Source: Phaseolus vulgaris
Lineage: Eukaryota > Streptophyta > Magnoliopsida > Fabales > Fabaceae
Direction: 5' to 3'
NCBI RefSeq assembly: GCF_000499845.2
Contig: NC_023749.2
Location: 20,234,207-20,298,206, forward strand
DNA length: 64,000 nt
In this document: piece after piece, positions 21,430-32,280 of the stretch
How positions within the stretch are numbered: position 1 is the stretch's first letter
How the letters are laid out: each line of letters opens with the position of its first letter
Notes under the pieces: generated by a model
Database searches by the model: none
What the model was told of the DNA's origin: nothing
Seen by the model: only the letters and a program-made list of their open reading frames with translations
Made by a program: the position numbers and the translations under genes

Positions 21430-22046
21430 TGTTCTCGTCGGTTGACTCGCTTCGCCAGTTGGCAACAACGGCTGCTTTGGCCCTTCTATCTTCGCCTGAG
21501 AACCGTGCCTTCTCGGTTAAGAAACCTTTCACCTGCAAAGACAAAGGGGCGCTCTAGCGGCCATTTGAACTCCGACGCTCAAGTCAGTATTAGGGCAAAG
21601 AAACACCAAGTGTATAGAATAGCTTCAGTCTTAAAACTGCGTACTTTACTAGTGTTTGGGCACCCTTTATATAGGTTAAAACTAGGGTTTACCTTTGTGC
21701 TATGACCCTTGTCTAGAATTCCTTGGAGAATGTCCTTGCGCCGCTATTTAAGTAATCTTAGCGTATCTGGCACATGGAACTTTCCTTAGCTGGAGTGCAA
21801 TGTATAATCAGAGTGGTCGCTTGGGTACCAACTTGTGCACCTATTCTCCAGCGCCATCTACTTCGTGGGTGCCCTAAGTATTCACGTGCAATGCATGCAA
21901 CTTCTTTGGGAACCCTAACCCTAATGAGCTTTAACACCTCCCAGGGTTATCCTCACGTGCTGCGCCTTCATGCGTCACACACACACCACATGCATGGATC
22001 CCTCGTCCCTTAGGCTTCCCACATACCTCTTGTCTTTAGCTGTTAT
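21430..22046 (-). repeat. F 5' LTR, left part
   Basis: On the minus strand this is the LTR end (...GAGAACA). It is interrupted by E at the duplication GTTAT (22042-22046). It has a minus-strand TATA box (TATATAAAG near 21668) and the CTAGCGGCC and GACGCTCAAGT segments shared with the E LTR. Confidence 0.8.
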
Positions 22047-23239
22047 TGTACCGTCCCGTATTCGGGTGTTGACAAAGTCAAGGTCAAAGTCAACGTCGCG
22101 GGTCAAAGTCAACATGAGGCATCGCCTAGGTGAGGAGACGCCAAGTGCAAGCGTCGCCAAGAGGAAGCGTCGCCAAGGTAGGGCGTCGCCTAGGTGAAGG
22201 CATCGCCGAGTTAAGACGTCGCCCAACTATGGCGTCGCCAAGGTCAAATGTCACAAAGGCAAGGCAATCACAGTGTGACTCCCCGATACCCATGGCTAGG
22301 AAAGACCATGGAAGGAGCGACATCGTGGGAAGGCCTCAAACCCCGATAACCTGGGGATAGCAATAAATAGAAGAGAAAGGTGGCTTCAAGGCCATAGTAA
22401 TAGCGCCAGTGGAGAGCAATCTGACTCGTGAAGTGCCCTTGTCGCCCCAGAGAAGCCCTTGAGATAGATACGACTCACGAGAGGGTCACGCCCAGGGGTA
22501 GCCAGGTGCAGGGTACGAGAGGAAGACAGATACGCTCTCAAAGTGAGTAACTAGAGGTTTGGGGGCATGAGTTGGCACCCAAAAAGTCACCCCTTGCGCA
22601 GTTGCACTCCCAGGTAGGAGGACTCACACGAAGAAATACCCCCAGATGGGGTCACGGCGCTGTGACGCCCTCCACGTTTACAGCAGCCAAGTCAGAATAG
22701 AAACGCCATTTTGTCAGGTACAAGGTAATTAAAGTTATTTAATACAGTTTCCGTTTCGAGCGTTTAAGGTACTATAAATGCTCCCAAGCGGTTTAAACGT
22801 CTTAAATGCGCTGAACGTTTTATAATTAAATGCGCTTTAAGGCGCTTTGAATGCGGGAGTAGCTTAAATAGCGCCTTGAATGTTGGAAAGGGGGTTCGGA
22901 CTTTTGGTAGATTTTCCCAGAGTACACTCTAGTTGCTTGCTCGAGTCTTGAAGCTACGCACAAGGGACTAGGGAGAGATTATTTGCCAGAACGAGAAATA
23001 GACACGAGAGAGATAGTTTCTTTTGACCACCTTCAGAGTGCCATTCACGGTGCTCCAATACGGAGGTGCAGAGTTTTTGGTGTTTCTTGCTGGCTGACTT
23101 GAGCGTCGAAGTGCAAACGGCCGCTAGGGCGCCCCTTTTTTCCTTCTTTGCAGGAATCCACAGGTAACCAGTGGGAAGGAGTCCCTAGCTGACGGGTGAG
23201 GTTGCGCACAAAGACGTCCCAGGTCAACCGGACGAAACA
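22047..23239 (+). repeat. E 5' LTR
   Basis: The LTR is 1,193 bp, the same length as 40414-41606. It holds an array of about eight GCGTCGCC-type units (22112-22240), a hairpin CTCC..CCATGG..CCATGG..GGAG (22279-22317) and a TATA-like TATAAATG at 22773-22780. Confidence 0.93.
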
Positions 23240-23241
23240 TT

Positions 23242-23258
23242 TGGCGCCCACCGTGGGG
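23242..23258 (+). other. E primer binding site
   Basis: TGGCGCCCACCGTGGGG begins two bases after the LTR. It is a common primer site form in plant Ty3/gypsy elements; I do not assign the tRNA with certainty. Confidence 0.85.
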
Positions 23259-23346
23259 CCGATATAAAACATCAGTCCCATCGCAAGTTTGAGGAAACCT
23301 ATCAAGCCACCATAACGTTGGAGGAAGTTTGAGGAAACAGTGAAGA

Positions 23347-24130
23347 ATGAGGGCCACCACTAGACAAGGTACCGCACGCGCTGCGAGTGAGGAAATGTCC
23401 ATGCAGCAGATCATGGAGATAATGCGGGGCTGCAGGATGATATGGCGGAGTCGAAGATGGAACAAGAACGCATGCAGGCAGATCTCGAAGCCTCGCATGT
23501 GAGGAATGAAGAGCTCCGTCGCGTAAATGAGGAGTTGCGCCGGGGTCTGAGGAACAACCAGGGGCAACGCGAACAAGATGAGATGGAGCATCTCACCCCA
23601 CCAAGGGAGTTTTCCACTCCCTTCTCGCAGGAGATCCTAGATGCAGCGATCCCCAACACCTTCGCAGGGCCCAAGGCGATTTTCACTGGGATGGAGGATC
23701 CTGAGGCGCATCTCACGGCGTTCCACACGCAGATGGTGTTAGTAGGCGGCTCCGACGCCGCAAGATGCAAGCTCTTCATGAGCACCTTGACAGGAATGGC
23801 GATGGATTGGTTCATCAGCCTTCCTAACGGCCATATCACCTCCTTTCAGCAGTTGTCACAGCTGTTCAGAGAGCAATACCTGGCGAACAGGGCCCCGTCG
23901 CCAGTTTCCTACGACTTGTTTGATGTAAAACAGTATCAAGGGGAGTCCTTGAAGGAGTACATCAACCGTTTCGGGGCCCAAGTGGTAAAAGTTGGTACGT
24001 CGGAGGAGCCTATGATTTTGTATGCCTTCAAGAAAGGCGTGTGTCCCGGCCCTTTTTGTGAATCTATTATTCGCAATCGCCCAAGGACCTTTGCTGAAAT
24101 ACGGCGTCGGGCAGTGGAACATATAGCCTC
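23347..24130 (+). pseudogene. gag: E gag, N-terminal part
   Basis: The frame starts at the ATG at 23347 (MRATTRQ). A one-base deletion near 23428 shifts the frame, which goes on open from 23442. A coiled coil (about residues 30-65, RNEELRRVNEELRR) is followed by the Tat gag domain (FTGMEDPEAHLTAFHTQMVL, DWFISLPNGHITSF, LFREQYLANRA, NRFGAQVVK). It is cut after VEHIA by the inverted solo LTR and resumes at 25297. Confidence 0.88.
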
Positions 24131-25296
24131 TGTTCCGTCCGTTTGACCTGGGACGTCTTTGTGCGCAACCTCAATCATCAGCTAGGGACTCCTTCCCACT
24201 GGTTACCTATGGATTCCTGCAAAAGAGGACAAAAGGGCACCCTAGCGGCCGTTTGCACTCCGACGCTCAAGTCAGCCAGCAAGAAACACCAAAAACTATG
24301 CACCTCCGTATCGGAGCACTGCGTATGGCACTCTGAAGGTGGTAAAAAGGAAACTGTGTCTAGTGTATATTTCTCGTTCTGGCAAAGATCTTTCCCTAGT
24401 CCCTTGTGCGTAACCTCAAGGCTCGAGCAAGCAACTAGAGAGTTTCTGGAAAATTTGCCAAAAGTTCGAACCCCATTCCCAACATTCGAGGCGCTATTTA
24501 AACTACCCTAGCATTTAAAGCGCCTTAAAGCGCATTTAATTATAAAACGTAGCGCATTCAAGACGTTAAAAACGCTTGGGAGCATTTATAGTACCTTAAA
24601 CGCTCCAAACGGAAACTGTATTAAATAACTTTAATTACCTGGTACCTGGCAAAATGGGGTTTCTATTCTGACCTGGCTGTTGTACACGTGGAGGGCCTCA
24701 CAGCGCCATGACCCCATCTGGGGGCGTTTCTTCGTGTGAGTCCTCCTGTTTGAGAGTGCAACTGCGCAAGGGGTGACTTTTTGGGTGCCAACTCATGCCC
24801 CCAAACATCTAGTCACTCACTTTGAGAGCGTATCTGCCTTCCTCTCGTACCCTGCACCTGGCTCCCCTCGGTGTGACCATCCTCTTGAGTCGTATCTATC
24901 CCAAGGGCGTCTCTGGGGCGGCAGGGGCACTTCACGAGTCAGGCTGCCCTACACTGGCGCTATCACTATGGCCTTGAAGCCACCTTTCTCTTCTATTTAT
25001 TACTACCCCGGATTATCGGTATTTGAGGCCTTCCCACGGCGTCGCTCCCTCCATGGTCTTTCCTACCCATGGGTATCGGGGAGCCACGCGGTGATCGCCT
25101 CGCCTTTGTGACATTCGACCTTGGCGACGCCCTATTTGGGCGACGCCTTAACTGGGCGATGCCTTCACCTAGGCGACGCCTTACCTTGGCGACGCTTCCT
25201 CTTGGCGTCGCTGGCACTTGGCGTCTCTTCACCTAGGCGACGCCTTACGTTGACTTTGACCTTGACTTTGTCAACGCCCGGATACGTGACGGTACA
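24131..25296 (-). mobile_element. Inverted solo LTR of the E family inside E gag
   Basis: This 1,166-bp LTR (minus strand: TGTACCG...GGAACA) is clearly related to the E LTRs. The flanks are GCCTC (24126-24130) and GTCTC (25297-25301), a 4-of-5 match, so one copy of the duplication has mutated. It carries the GGCGTCGCC array (25121-25245) and the hairpin at 25045-25083. Confidence 0.87.
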
Positions 25297-26107
25297 GTCT
25301 CCGAAGGAGAGGTGTGCGAGAAGCGCACCACCGTCGTACCCTCACGCCCGAGGGCGCACACGCGGCTTCAACCCGTTAGGGTCAACGAGAGCATGACGGG
25401 GAGGAAGAAGCCAGAGGGGAGACGCCCCTATGAAGCCAGAAAACCCCAGCCCCGGGGCCCAGCAGGAGGCGATCGCCCGGTCAGAGAGAGGGCAAGGCCG
25501 GCGAGATACAACATTGTGGTGGAGTTGAAGGACCTGATCGCCGTGCCTAATATAGCCGGGCGACCGGCGAAGACTAATAAGGTGTTAGGGCCTCGGAAAG
25601 ACTCTTGGTGCGAGTTCCACGAGGCTTTCGGTCATCACATCGATAACTGCCTGTCGCTGGGTAACCAGCTAGATGAGCTGGTGAGAAGCGGGTTTCTGAA
25701 GGATTATGTCGCAGAACCCGCCCCGACTGCCACCCTACCGGCGCCAGCGGAAGAACAAGCGCACGAGATGCCTGTTCTCGGCGAGGTTCACACCATTGCT
25801 GGAGGTTTTTCTGGCGGCGGACCCACCGCCTCCCAGCGAAAGAAATACGCGAGGGGGGTCAACTCAATTGAGGAAAGAATCTCAGGTGATCCGTGGGAGT
25901 CGGACCTCGTGTTCACGAGGGCGGATCTACGAGATGTCGTGCCGCACGACAATGACCCCGTGGTCATTTCAGTTGTCACGGCTGGAAGGAAGGTGCACAG
26001 GGTTCTAGTCGACCAGGGAAGTTCAGCAGATGTCATGTTCTGGTCGACATTCAACAAGTTGCGTTTGTCTCCCGACCTTTTGAGGCCCTACACAGGGTGA
26101 CTATATG
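25297..26107 (+). pseudogene. gag: E gag C-terminus and protease start
   Basis: This is the open continuation of E gag: a basic Arg/Pro-rich linker, a CX2HX4HX4C knuckle (CEFHEAFGHHIDNC), the conserved segment IAGGFSGGGPTASQRKKYA, and the aspartic protease with active site DQG (RVLVDQGSSADVMFW). A TGA at 26098-26100 stands where H has TGC. Nine more bases lead to the B insertion at the duplication GGTTT (26108-26112). Confidence 0.87.
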
Positions 26108-26112
26108 GGTTT

Positions 26113-26812
26113 TGATGGAAGAGGCCCAAGCACAAGCCCACATGCAAGCCCACCAAAGGGTAGATTTGGGCCAACCATAGAGTTATGGCCAAGAGGATCC
26201 AAGAAGACGTTCTTTTACATGTTCAAATGCCATAAACTCTAGTGTAGAGTAGACTTTAATTTCTTGTCAAAATTAGCATAGGAACTTTATTTGTAATTTT
26301 CTTATAATTAATTTTGGCACCTAAAACACCAACCTAGGTAAACTTAGAGTTTCTAAAAAAAACCTCTAAATTTACCAAGGCCGGTCTAGAAAGCCCATGG
26401 AGGGGGTGAGCATAAAAACTAGACACACCCCTCCCCATGTGCTCATTTGTGCACCCATGTGCCATGTGCACCCATGTGCTTCACATTTACATTTCATTTG
26501 GCTAGCATTAGGGTTGCATTATGGTCCTCCTTAGCCTATAAAAGGAGGAGCCTACACCTTGTATTTTCAAGTTTATTGTGAGCAAAGTTATGCTGCCCAT
26601 TTGTGCTCAACTTTGCTTCTCCCTAGAATCCTAGGCTCTAAACTTCAATTCCTTCATCTTTTCCCTTGAGCTGGCCGAACCACTCAATACCCATACCTAT
26701 CATGCACCTACAAGATCAACACCACTCTTAGGAGGATCTTGCTCACTCTCATTCATTGCTTCCGCCCCATACTCTACATTGATTCAAGAAGAACTTCATG
26801 AAAATGCCATCA
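26113..26812 (+). repeat. B 5' LTR
   Basis: The LTR is 700 bp, with TATA box TATAAAAG at 26537-26544. It differs from the 3' LTR at TTTCTTGTC/TTTCATGTC and TTAGCCTA/TTAGGCTA. Confidence 0.94.
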
Positions 26813-26814
26813 TT

Positions 26815-26827
26815 TGGTATCATGAGC
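26815..26827 (+). other. B primer binding site
   Basis: TGGTATCATGAGC lies two bases past the LTR and is identical to that of A1 and A2, so B could use the same primer tRNA as its autonomous relatives. Confidence 0.85.
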
Positions 26828-28562
26828 TTTCGTTCTTCAAGATGAGTAGCTCTTTGTCTTTTCAATTTTAGTTCTTCTTTATTTCATATTGTCATTTACT
26901 TTCCTTACTTGTCTTGCTGTTTTTTACATTTTAATTTATTCTTGGTGTGCTTTGTGGAAGATCCAACCGAAGCACTCTTGTTCATTTGATCTTGAACAAG
27001 TTCTTGTGCAATTTGTGATAGGATTCCATACACCTTTGTGTTGCTATTTTCTTTTAGGCTTTGAGTCTTTATTGCTTTCATTATTTTGGTTCATATTATG
27101 CTTTGAGTCTTTAATTTTCTAAATCTATACATGTTTTGTCAAGTCATGTTCATCCATATTGTCAACAATTCATAGTAGTCCTTTTATTTGGCTTAATTGT
27201 TTCTTGATTTTGGGTCTCTTTATTTGCTTGAATCTGCTGTTCTTTGCTCCTTTGGTGCCTTTTAATTTTTAGTTTGAGTTCATATTGTGTTTAGATCATA
27301 CACAATTCTATTTCCACCCATAGGAAAATTTTGATTCTCTGGAAAATGCAAGTTTAAAGTGTTATAGAAAGGACAAAAAAAGAATTAGGTCAAAAGAAGC
27401 AACAGAAAAAAAATGATAAATCTTTTAAGATCAGAGTGCAAATCTGAAGCGCTCCAGCTGGCATAACCGAACACCAATTTTGCAAAATTTATTAAAAGAA
27501 AATGGTGCATCCGTTTTGAGTGATTCCAAAGCCAGATTTTATGTAAGATCCTGAATATTTTCCATAACAAATTTCAGAGCCAAATTCTAAAAATACAGCT
27601 CAGCATAAATCGGGGAACAAACACGTTTTCTGGCCCACAACATTTTCCAGTGGTGCTGTTTTTTTATTTGGTCATCTAATCTAGTGCTTTTCTTTAGGAA
27701 TTCTTTTGTGTGCCAACCTTTAATTGAGTACCTTTATTTGTTTGCTTTACTTAATTGACTCTCTTTCTAGTTGTCACAATCTAAATCCTTTTGGTGGTAC
27801 TGTTTTATTCAATTAAATTTGTTTCTTGCTTTTGTTCTTTGACCTCTAATTTTGGTGCTGGAATTTAATTCTTCTTTGGTGCTTATGTGAATGGGAACTT
27901 GATTTGGTTAAGGTTTAGCCCTTTGCTAGGTGCTGGAAATTGGAGAATTAAAGCCCATCATTCTAAGGAGAAGACAAGGCCAAAGCCGAAACAAGCATTC
28001 TTGAGAAAACACTACAAATACTTGGAAGATCAACAAGCAAAGACAACAAGGAAGTGCACTAACCAAAAGAGGATCAACAAAGGGAGTTCTCTTATTTCCT
28101 TTGCAACTTGGTTTATTGTTAATTACCTTTTTAATTACGTTTTAGACGGTGAGTGTGTCTTCAAGGGCTCCAAGTGTCCAAGAAGCCTCACCTAGGGCCG
28201 AATAGTATAGCATTCTTGATTAGTAATTGTTACTTGTTTGTAATTGCTTTTCTATTGCTTTAGTGGTGACGCTTTGCATGGTTAGTTTTGTTTAAATTTG
28301 TGTTAAATCGACTAGCTTTGTTGATTAGTAGCTTGCATTGTTTTCTTTCATTGAAAATTTGATTTCTCAACTTAATTGTGTTCTAAGTGGTTTACTAAGA
28401 GAAAGTTTTGTGTGAAGACATTGAGGGATAGTTTTTGGCTAAGGCAAAGGCTTGGTATTTAAGTAGTCCTTTGTGACTCACCTCCCTTACCTGGAAAACT
28501 ACCTTCTTTGACTTTCCTAAGTTTTCTCAAGGTAAAATACTTGTATACACAAAGCTTTAGCC
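26828..28562 (+). other. B leader, no gene
   Basis: About 1.7 kb of T-rich leader, closely similar to the A1 and A2 leaders apart from a short deletion near 27310 (the tract with repeated TTTCCAG). The hairpin GGTGAG...CTCACC is kept at 28148-28192. No coding frame is supported. Confidence 0.75.
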
Positions 28563-30416
28563 ATGCCTTCTTCTTCTCATTCTACAAAGTCTATTGGAAG
28601 TGAATTAAAATCTTTAAAAACTCTTTTGAAAGAAGTTTCACAAACTGTGCAATCAATTGCTTATAGACAATTGGAGAGTGAGACTAAACTTAATGTTTTG
28701 ACTAAAGCAAAGGATGAGAAGTCTCACATTCTAAAAAAATTACCTTCTCATGCATATATCTCTAAAGATCATGATTCTTTTGGGGAGGGAAGCATTAGAG
28801 TAAATGATTATTATCAAGCACCCCCTAGAAGACATAAAAGAGATAGAAAAGAACAAGAAAACCCAAGAGGGGTTAGGGTAGACCAACCCCATTTCCATGG
28901 AAAAGAAAATATAGAAGCTTGCGTAGATTGGGAAATGAGGGTAGAAAAATTGTTTGCTTCCCATAAAGAAAGAAAGGAAAGAAAAACACAAAAGAAGAGA
29001 GGGGAAGTCGAAAGGGAAGCTAAAGAAAAAGAAGAAAAAGAAAAGCATGAGAAGACCCTTGAAGAACAAAAGGCGTGGGAGAAGAGTGTTCCTTCCCACA
29101 AGGTCATTCAACAAAACCAAAGATTTAAAAATACCTTTGAAAATATGTGTCTTGCTGAACAACCTCAAAGCCTTACCTTTTGTAAAGGAACACTTGCAAG
29201 CCTAAGTGAAAAAGAAGAGTCTTTAAAAGAAGCTTGCATAGATAAAAATGAAATAGATTATTTCTCATATGTGCTAGGATATCACCAAGTGAATGTCAAG
29301 TTTTTTATAAGCATCTACAAAAACAAATTTTTATGTGAAGTAGGGCCTAAAGAAACTTGTCATGTCTTATTGAGACAACCATTGCAAAGTGTACAAATCC
29401 TTATAAACAATGGTTGTCACAACGAGACTATCCTTACATATAAGAGAAAGAGTCTTCATGAAGGAGAACTCATGGGACAAATTAGAGTTGATAAAACTCT
29501 AGAGCTTTTAAAAGGAAAACTTTTGTCCCCCATGAGAAAAGAAGTTCAAAGACATTATCTTAGGTACAATTCTTGTTTTCAAACTACACCCAAGGCAATG
29601 TCTCATGAACTCTATACTCCTTCACCTTTTGCAAATGATCCTTGGGAAGATATAAATTTCATATTAAAACTCCCTAGGACAACAAAAGGTTGTGATTCAA
29701 TCTTCATGGTTATGGATAAACTCTTCTCTAGAGAAGTCATACATCTTCATGGTTTATCTTCAAGCATAGTGTTGAATAGAGTTCCAAATTTCGCAAACCA
29801 TGATTTGAGGATTTCCTTTGGAAAACTTGCAACTAAATTGCACACTTTAAATTCTTATCATCCTCAAACGCATGGTCAAAATATATTTGAAAATCTAGCT
29901 CTTTCTACTATGCCTAGAATAATCATGAAGTGCACACACAACTCTAGAGGTGAACAAACATACCATAAAGTAGTTCACAAAACTACTTATATTTCTACTT
30001 TTAAAGTTATGTGTGGGTTCAATCATCTTTCTCCTTTTAAGTTGTTACCATCTTCTATAGGATTTATGTCTAAAGAGAAAGTAACCACAAATGAACATTT
30101 TAAAATACATAAGATGATTAGAGACCACACACAACCATTAAAAGAGAAACTTTGTCCAAGGTTGCCAAAACCAAAAGAAAAACAAAAATGGCAACCTAGT
30201 AAAATTAATTTGCAAACTAACACCTATGCCTTATTTGATTATTTCTATAGGTGGACGTTTGATCCAGGAGGACAAGCTTTGGCGAAGCAAAAGGTTGCTA
30301 TCCGAGATCAAGTCTGTAGATCTGAGGATAGATCTTCTCAAGAAGGAGGAGATGATGGACACCATCCAGCCACATCCATTCCCCTAGCCATGAAGAAGAA
30401 GAAGCAATGGATTTGA
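28563..30416 (+). CDS. B fused gag-linker-integrase-like ORF without RT
   Basis: This open frame of 617 codons starts at the ATG homologous to A gag. Residues 1-138 match the gag N-terminus to VEKLFASHK. The capsid domain and knuckle are gone. A Lys/Glu-rich stretch leads to the A-family linker ([12 protein letters not shown]). A protease-end relic without the DSG site comes after the linker, although in A it comes before. No RT or RNase H is present. From about 300 an integrase-like part follows (KTLELLKGK, CFQTTPKAMSHELYTP, YHPQTHGQN), but all three acidic residues appear lost (SMDF is NF, SDRDP is LNRVP, the glutamate segment is changed). The last 60 residues have no A-family match. It could act as a gag-like RNA-binding product; the function is unknown. 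Confidence 0.8.
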   Translation: MPSSSHSTKSIGSELKSLKTLLKEVSQTVQSIAYRQLESETKLNVLTKAKDEKSHILKKLPSHAYISKDHDSFGEGSIRVNDYYQAPPRRHKRDRKEQENPRGVRVDQPHFHGKENIEACVDWEMRVEKLFASHKERKERKTQKKRGEVEREAKEKEEKEKHEKTLEEQKAWEKSVPSHKVIQQNQRFKNTFENMCLAEQPQSLTFCKGTLASLSEKEESLKEACIDKNEIDYFSYVLGYHQVNVKFFISIYKNKFLCEVGPKETCHVLLRQPLQSVQILINNGCHNETILTYKRKSLHEGELMGQIRVDKTLELLKGKLLSPMRKEVQRHYLRYNSCFQTTPKAMSHELYTPSPFANDPWEDINFILKLPRTTKGCDSIFMVMDKLFSREVIHLHGLSSSIVLNRVPNFANHDLRISFGKLATKLHTLNSYHPQTHGQNIFENLALSTMPRIIMKCTHNSRGEQTYHKVVHKTTYISTFKVMCGFNHLSPFKLLPSSIGFMSKEKVTTNEHFKIHKMIRDHTQPLKEKLCPRLPKPKEKQKWQPSKINLQTNTYALFDYFYRWTFDPGGQALAKQKVAIRDQVCRSEDRSSQEGGDDGHHPATSIPLAMKKKKQWI

Positions 30417-30431
30417 GGACAAATCCTTTTC

Positions 30432-30444
30432 AAGAGGGAGGGGA
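30432..30444 (+). other. B polypurine tract
   Basis: AAGAGGGAGGGGA directly precedes the 3' LTR. The preceding bases still spell the LRTNPFQ end of the A pol frame, but in a different frame from the B ORF. Confidence 0.82.
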
Positions 30445-31144
30445 TGATGGAAGAGGCCCAAGCACAAGCCCACATGCAAGCCCACCAAAGGGTAGATTTG
30501 GGCCAACCATAGAGTTATGGCCAAGAGGATCCAAGAAGACGTTCTTTTACATGTTCAAATGCCATAAACTCTAGTGTAGAGTAGACTTTAATTTCATGTC
30601 AAAATTAGCATAGGAACTTTATTTGTAATTTTCTTATAATTAATTTTGGCACCTAAAACACCAACCTAGGTAAACTTAGAGTTTCTAAAAAAAACCTCTA
30701 AATTTACCAAGGCCGGTCTAGAAAGCCCATGGAGGGGGTGAGCATAAAAACTAGACACACCCCTCCCCATGTGCTCATTTGTGCACCCATGTGCCATGTG
30801 CACCCATGTGCTTCACATTTACATTTCATTTGGCTAGCATTAGGGTTGCATTATGGTCCTCCTTAGGCTATAAAAGGAGGAGCCTACACCTTGTATTTTC
30901 AAGTTTATTGTGAGCAAAGTTATGCTGCCCATTTGTGCTCAACTTTGCTTCTCCCTAGAATCCTAGGCTCTAAACTTCAATTCCTTCATCTTTTCCCTTG
31001 AGCTGGCCGAACCACTCAATACCCATACCTATCATGCACCTACAAGATCAACACCACTCTTAGGAGGATCTTGCTCACTCTCATTCATTGCTTCCGCCCC
31101 ATACTCTACATTGATTCAAGAAGAACTTCATGAAAATGCCATCA
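30445..31144 (+). repeat. B 3' LTR
   Basis: The LTR is 700 bp, nearly identical to 26113-26812, and is followed by the duplication GGTTT. Confidence 0.94.
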
Positions 31145-31149
31145 GGTTT

Positions 31150-32280
31150 GCAGATAACCAGGTGGAAGTCCGAGGCTACTTGGAGTTGAGGACTACGTTC
31201 ACAGATTGAGAGGCCTCGCATACCGAAAGCATTCGGTACTTGGTCGTAAACGCCAACTCCGCCTACAACATCTTGTTGGGCAGACTGGCGTTGAATAGGC
31301 TGAATGCAGTAGCCTCCACGTGCCATATAAAGATGAAGCTGCCAGACCTCAGCGGCAGGGTAATCGTCATCAAGTCGGATCAGGAGGAGGCGCGGAAATG
31401 TTATGAGAATAGCCTGAAAACGAAGAGAGGCGTGTTCATGGTGTTTGAGCGTCCGCCAAGTGCAGACACGACGATGATTGAGGCGACGCCCGCAGGGTCA
31501 ACGCCTGGCGAGGCCACACCCATGAGGGCGGCGCCCGAGGCAGATGCGCACATGGAGGAGGAGTTTGACGACACATCGCCCGTAGAAGAGGCGGCGCCCG
31601 CTAAGGAAAATAGCGGCGATCAGCAGGCGACTAACGTGGTGGAGAGGGAGATTGGTGGCAAAACGTTTAAGCTGGGACGTTTGCTGAGCCAAGAAGAACA
31701 AGATGAGGTGGCAGGGGTGATCTCACGCCATTTAGATGCTTTCGCATGGTCCGCCTCGGATATGCCCGGCATCGACCCTGATTTCCTATGCCATCATCTT
31801 AGCATGGATGCCACGGTCCACCCCGTGCGTCAAAGAAGGAGAAAGTTTAATGAAGAGAGGCAGCTTGTGGTAAGGGAAGAGACGCAGAAGCTGTTGAGTG
31901 CAGGTCACATTAGGGAGATTCAATACCCTGAATGGCTGGCCAACGTCGTCCTGGTGAAGAAGGCGAATGGGAAGTGGAGGATGTGCGTGGACTTCACTGA
32001 CTTGAATAAAGCATGCCCGAAGGACTCGTACCCACTGCCCAGCATCGACGCGCTGGTGGACAGTGCCTCTGGCTGCAAGATACTTAGCTTCTTGGATGCA
32101 TTCTCGGGATACAACCAGATCAAAATGCACTCGAGAGACGAGAGTAAAACTGCATTCATGACGAAGACCAGCAGTTACTGTTACAAGGTGATGCCTTTTG
32201 GGCTAAAAAACGTAGGCGCCACCTACCAAAGGCTGATGGACAAGGTCCTAGCACCCATGTTAGGAAGGAATGTGTGCCTA
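31150..32280 (+). pseudogene. pol: E protease end and RT
   Basis: This is the continuation of E pol after B: protease end (VEVRGYLELRTTFTD, then TGA at 31207-31209, SAYNILLGR), an acidic linker rich in Ala and Pro (about 31450-31630), and RT (WANVVLVKK-type segment, GKWRMCVDFTDLNKACPKDSYPLP, LDAFSGYNQIKM, KVMPFGLKN). A net two-base loss near 32276, just before the YVDD box, moves the frame. The RT would copy element RNA into DNA; this copy cannot. Confidence 0.88.

Larger units (their letters stand above)
26113..31144 (+). mobile_element. B: recent non-autonomous chromovirus
   Basis: This complete 5,032-bp element has two 700-bp LTRs (TGATGG...CCATCA), differing by eye at about two sites, and a perfect duplication GGTTT (26108-26112, 31145-31149). 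It keeps the primer site, leader and polypurine tract of the A family but codes one RT-less ORF. Its youth shows it moved recently, so enzymes must have come from a related autonomous element (inference). Confidence 0.93.

Noticed and set aside
28740..29168. A 142-codon minus-strand frame rich in Phe and Ser opposite the B ORF
   Set aside because: It is the antisense of a Lys/Glu-rich stretch, has no motif and is not kept in A1 or A2, so it is a composition shadow.
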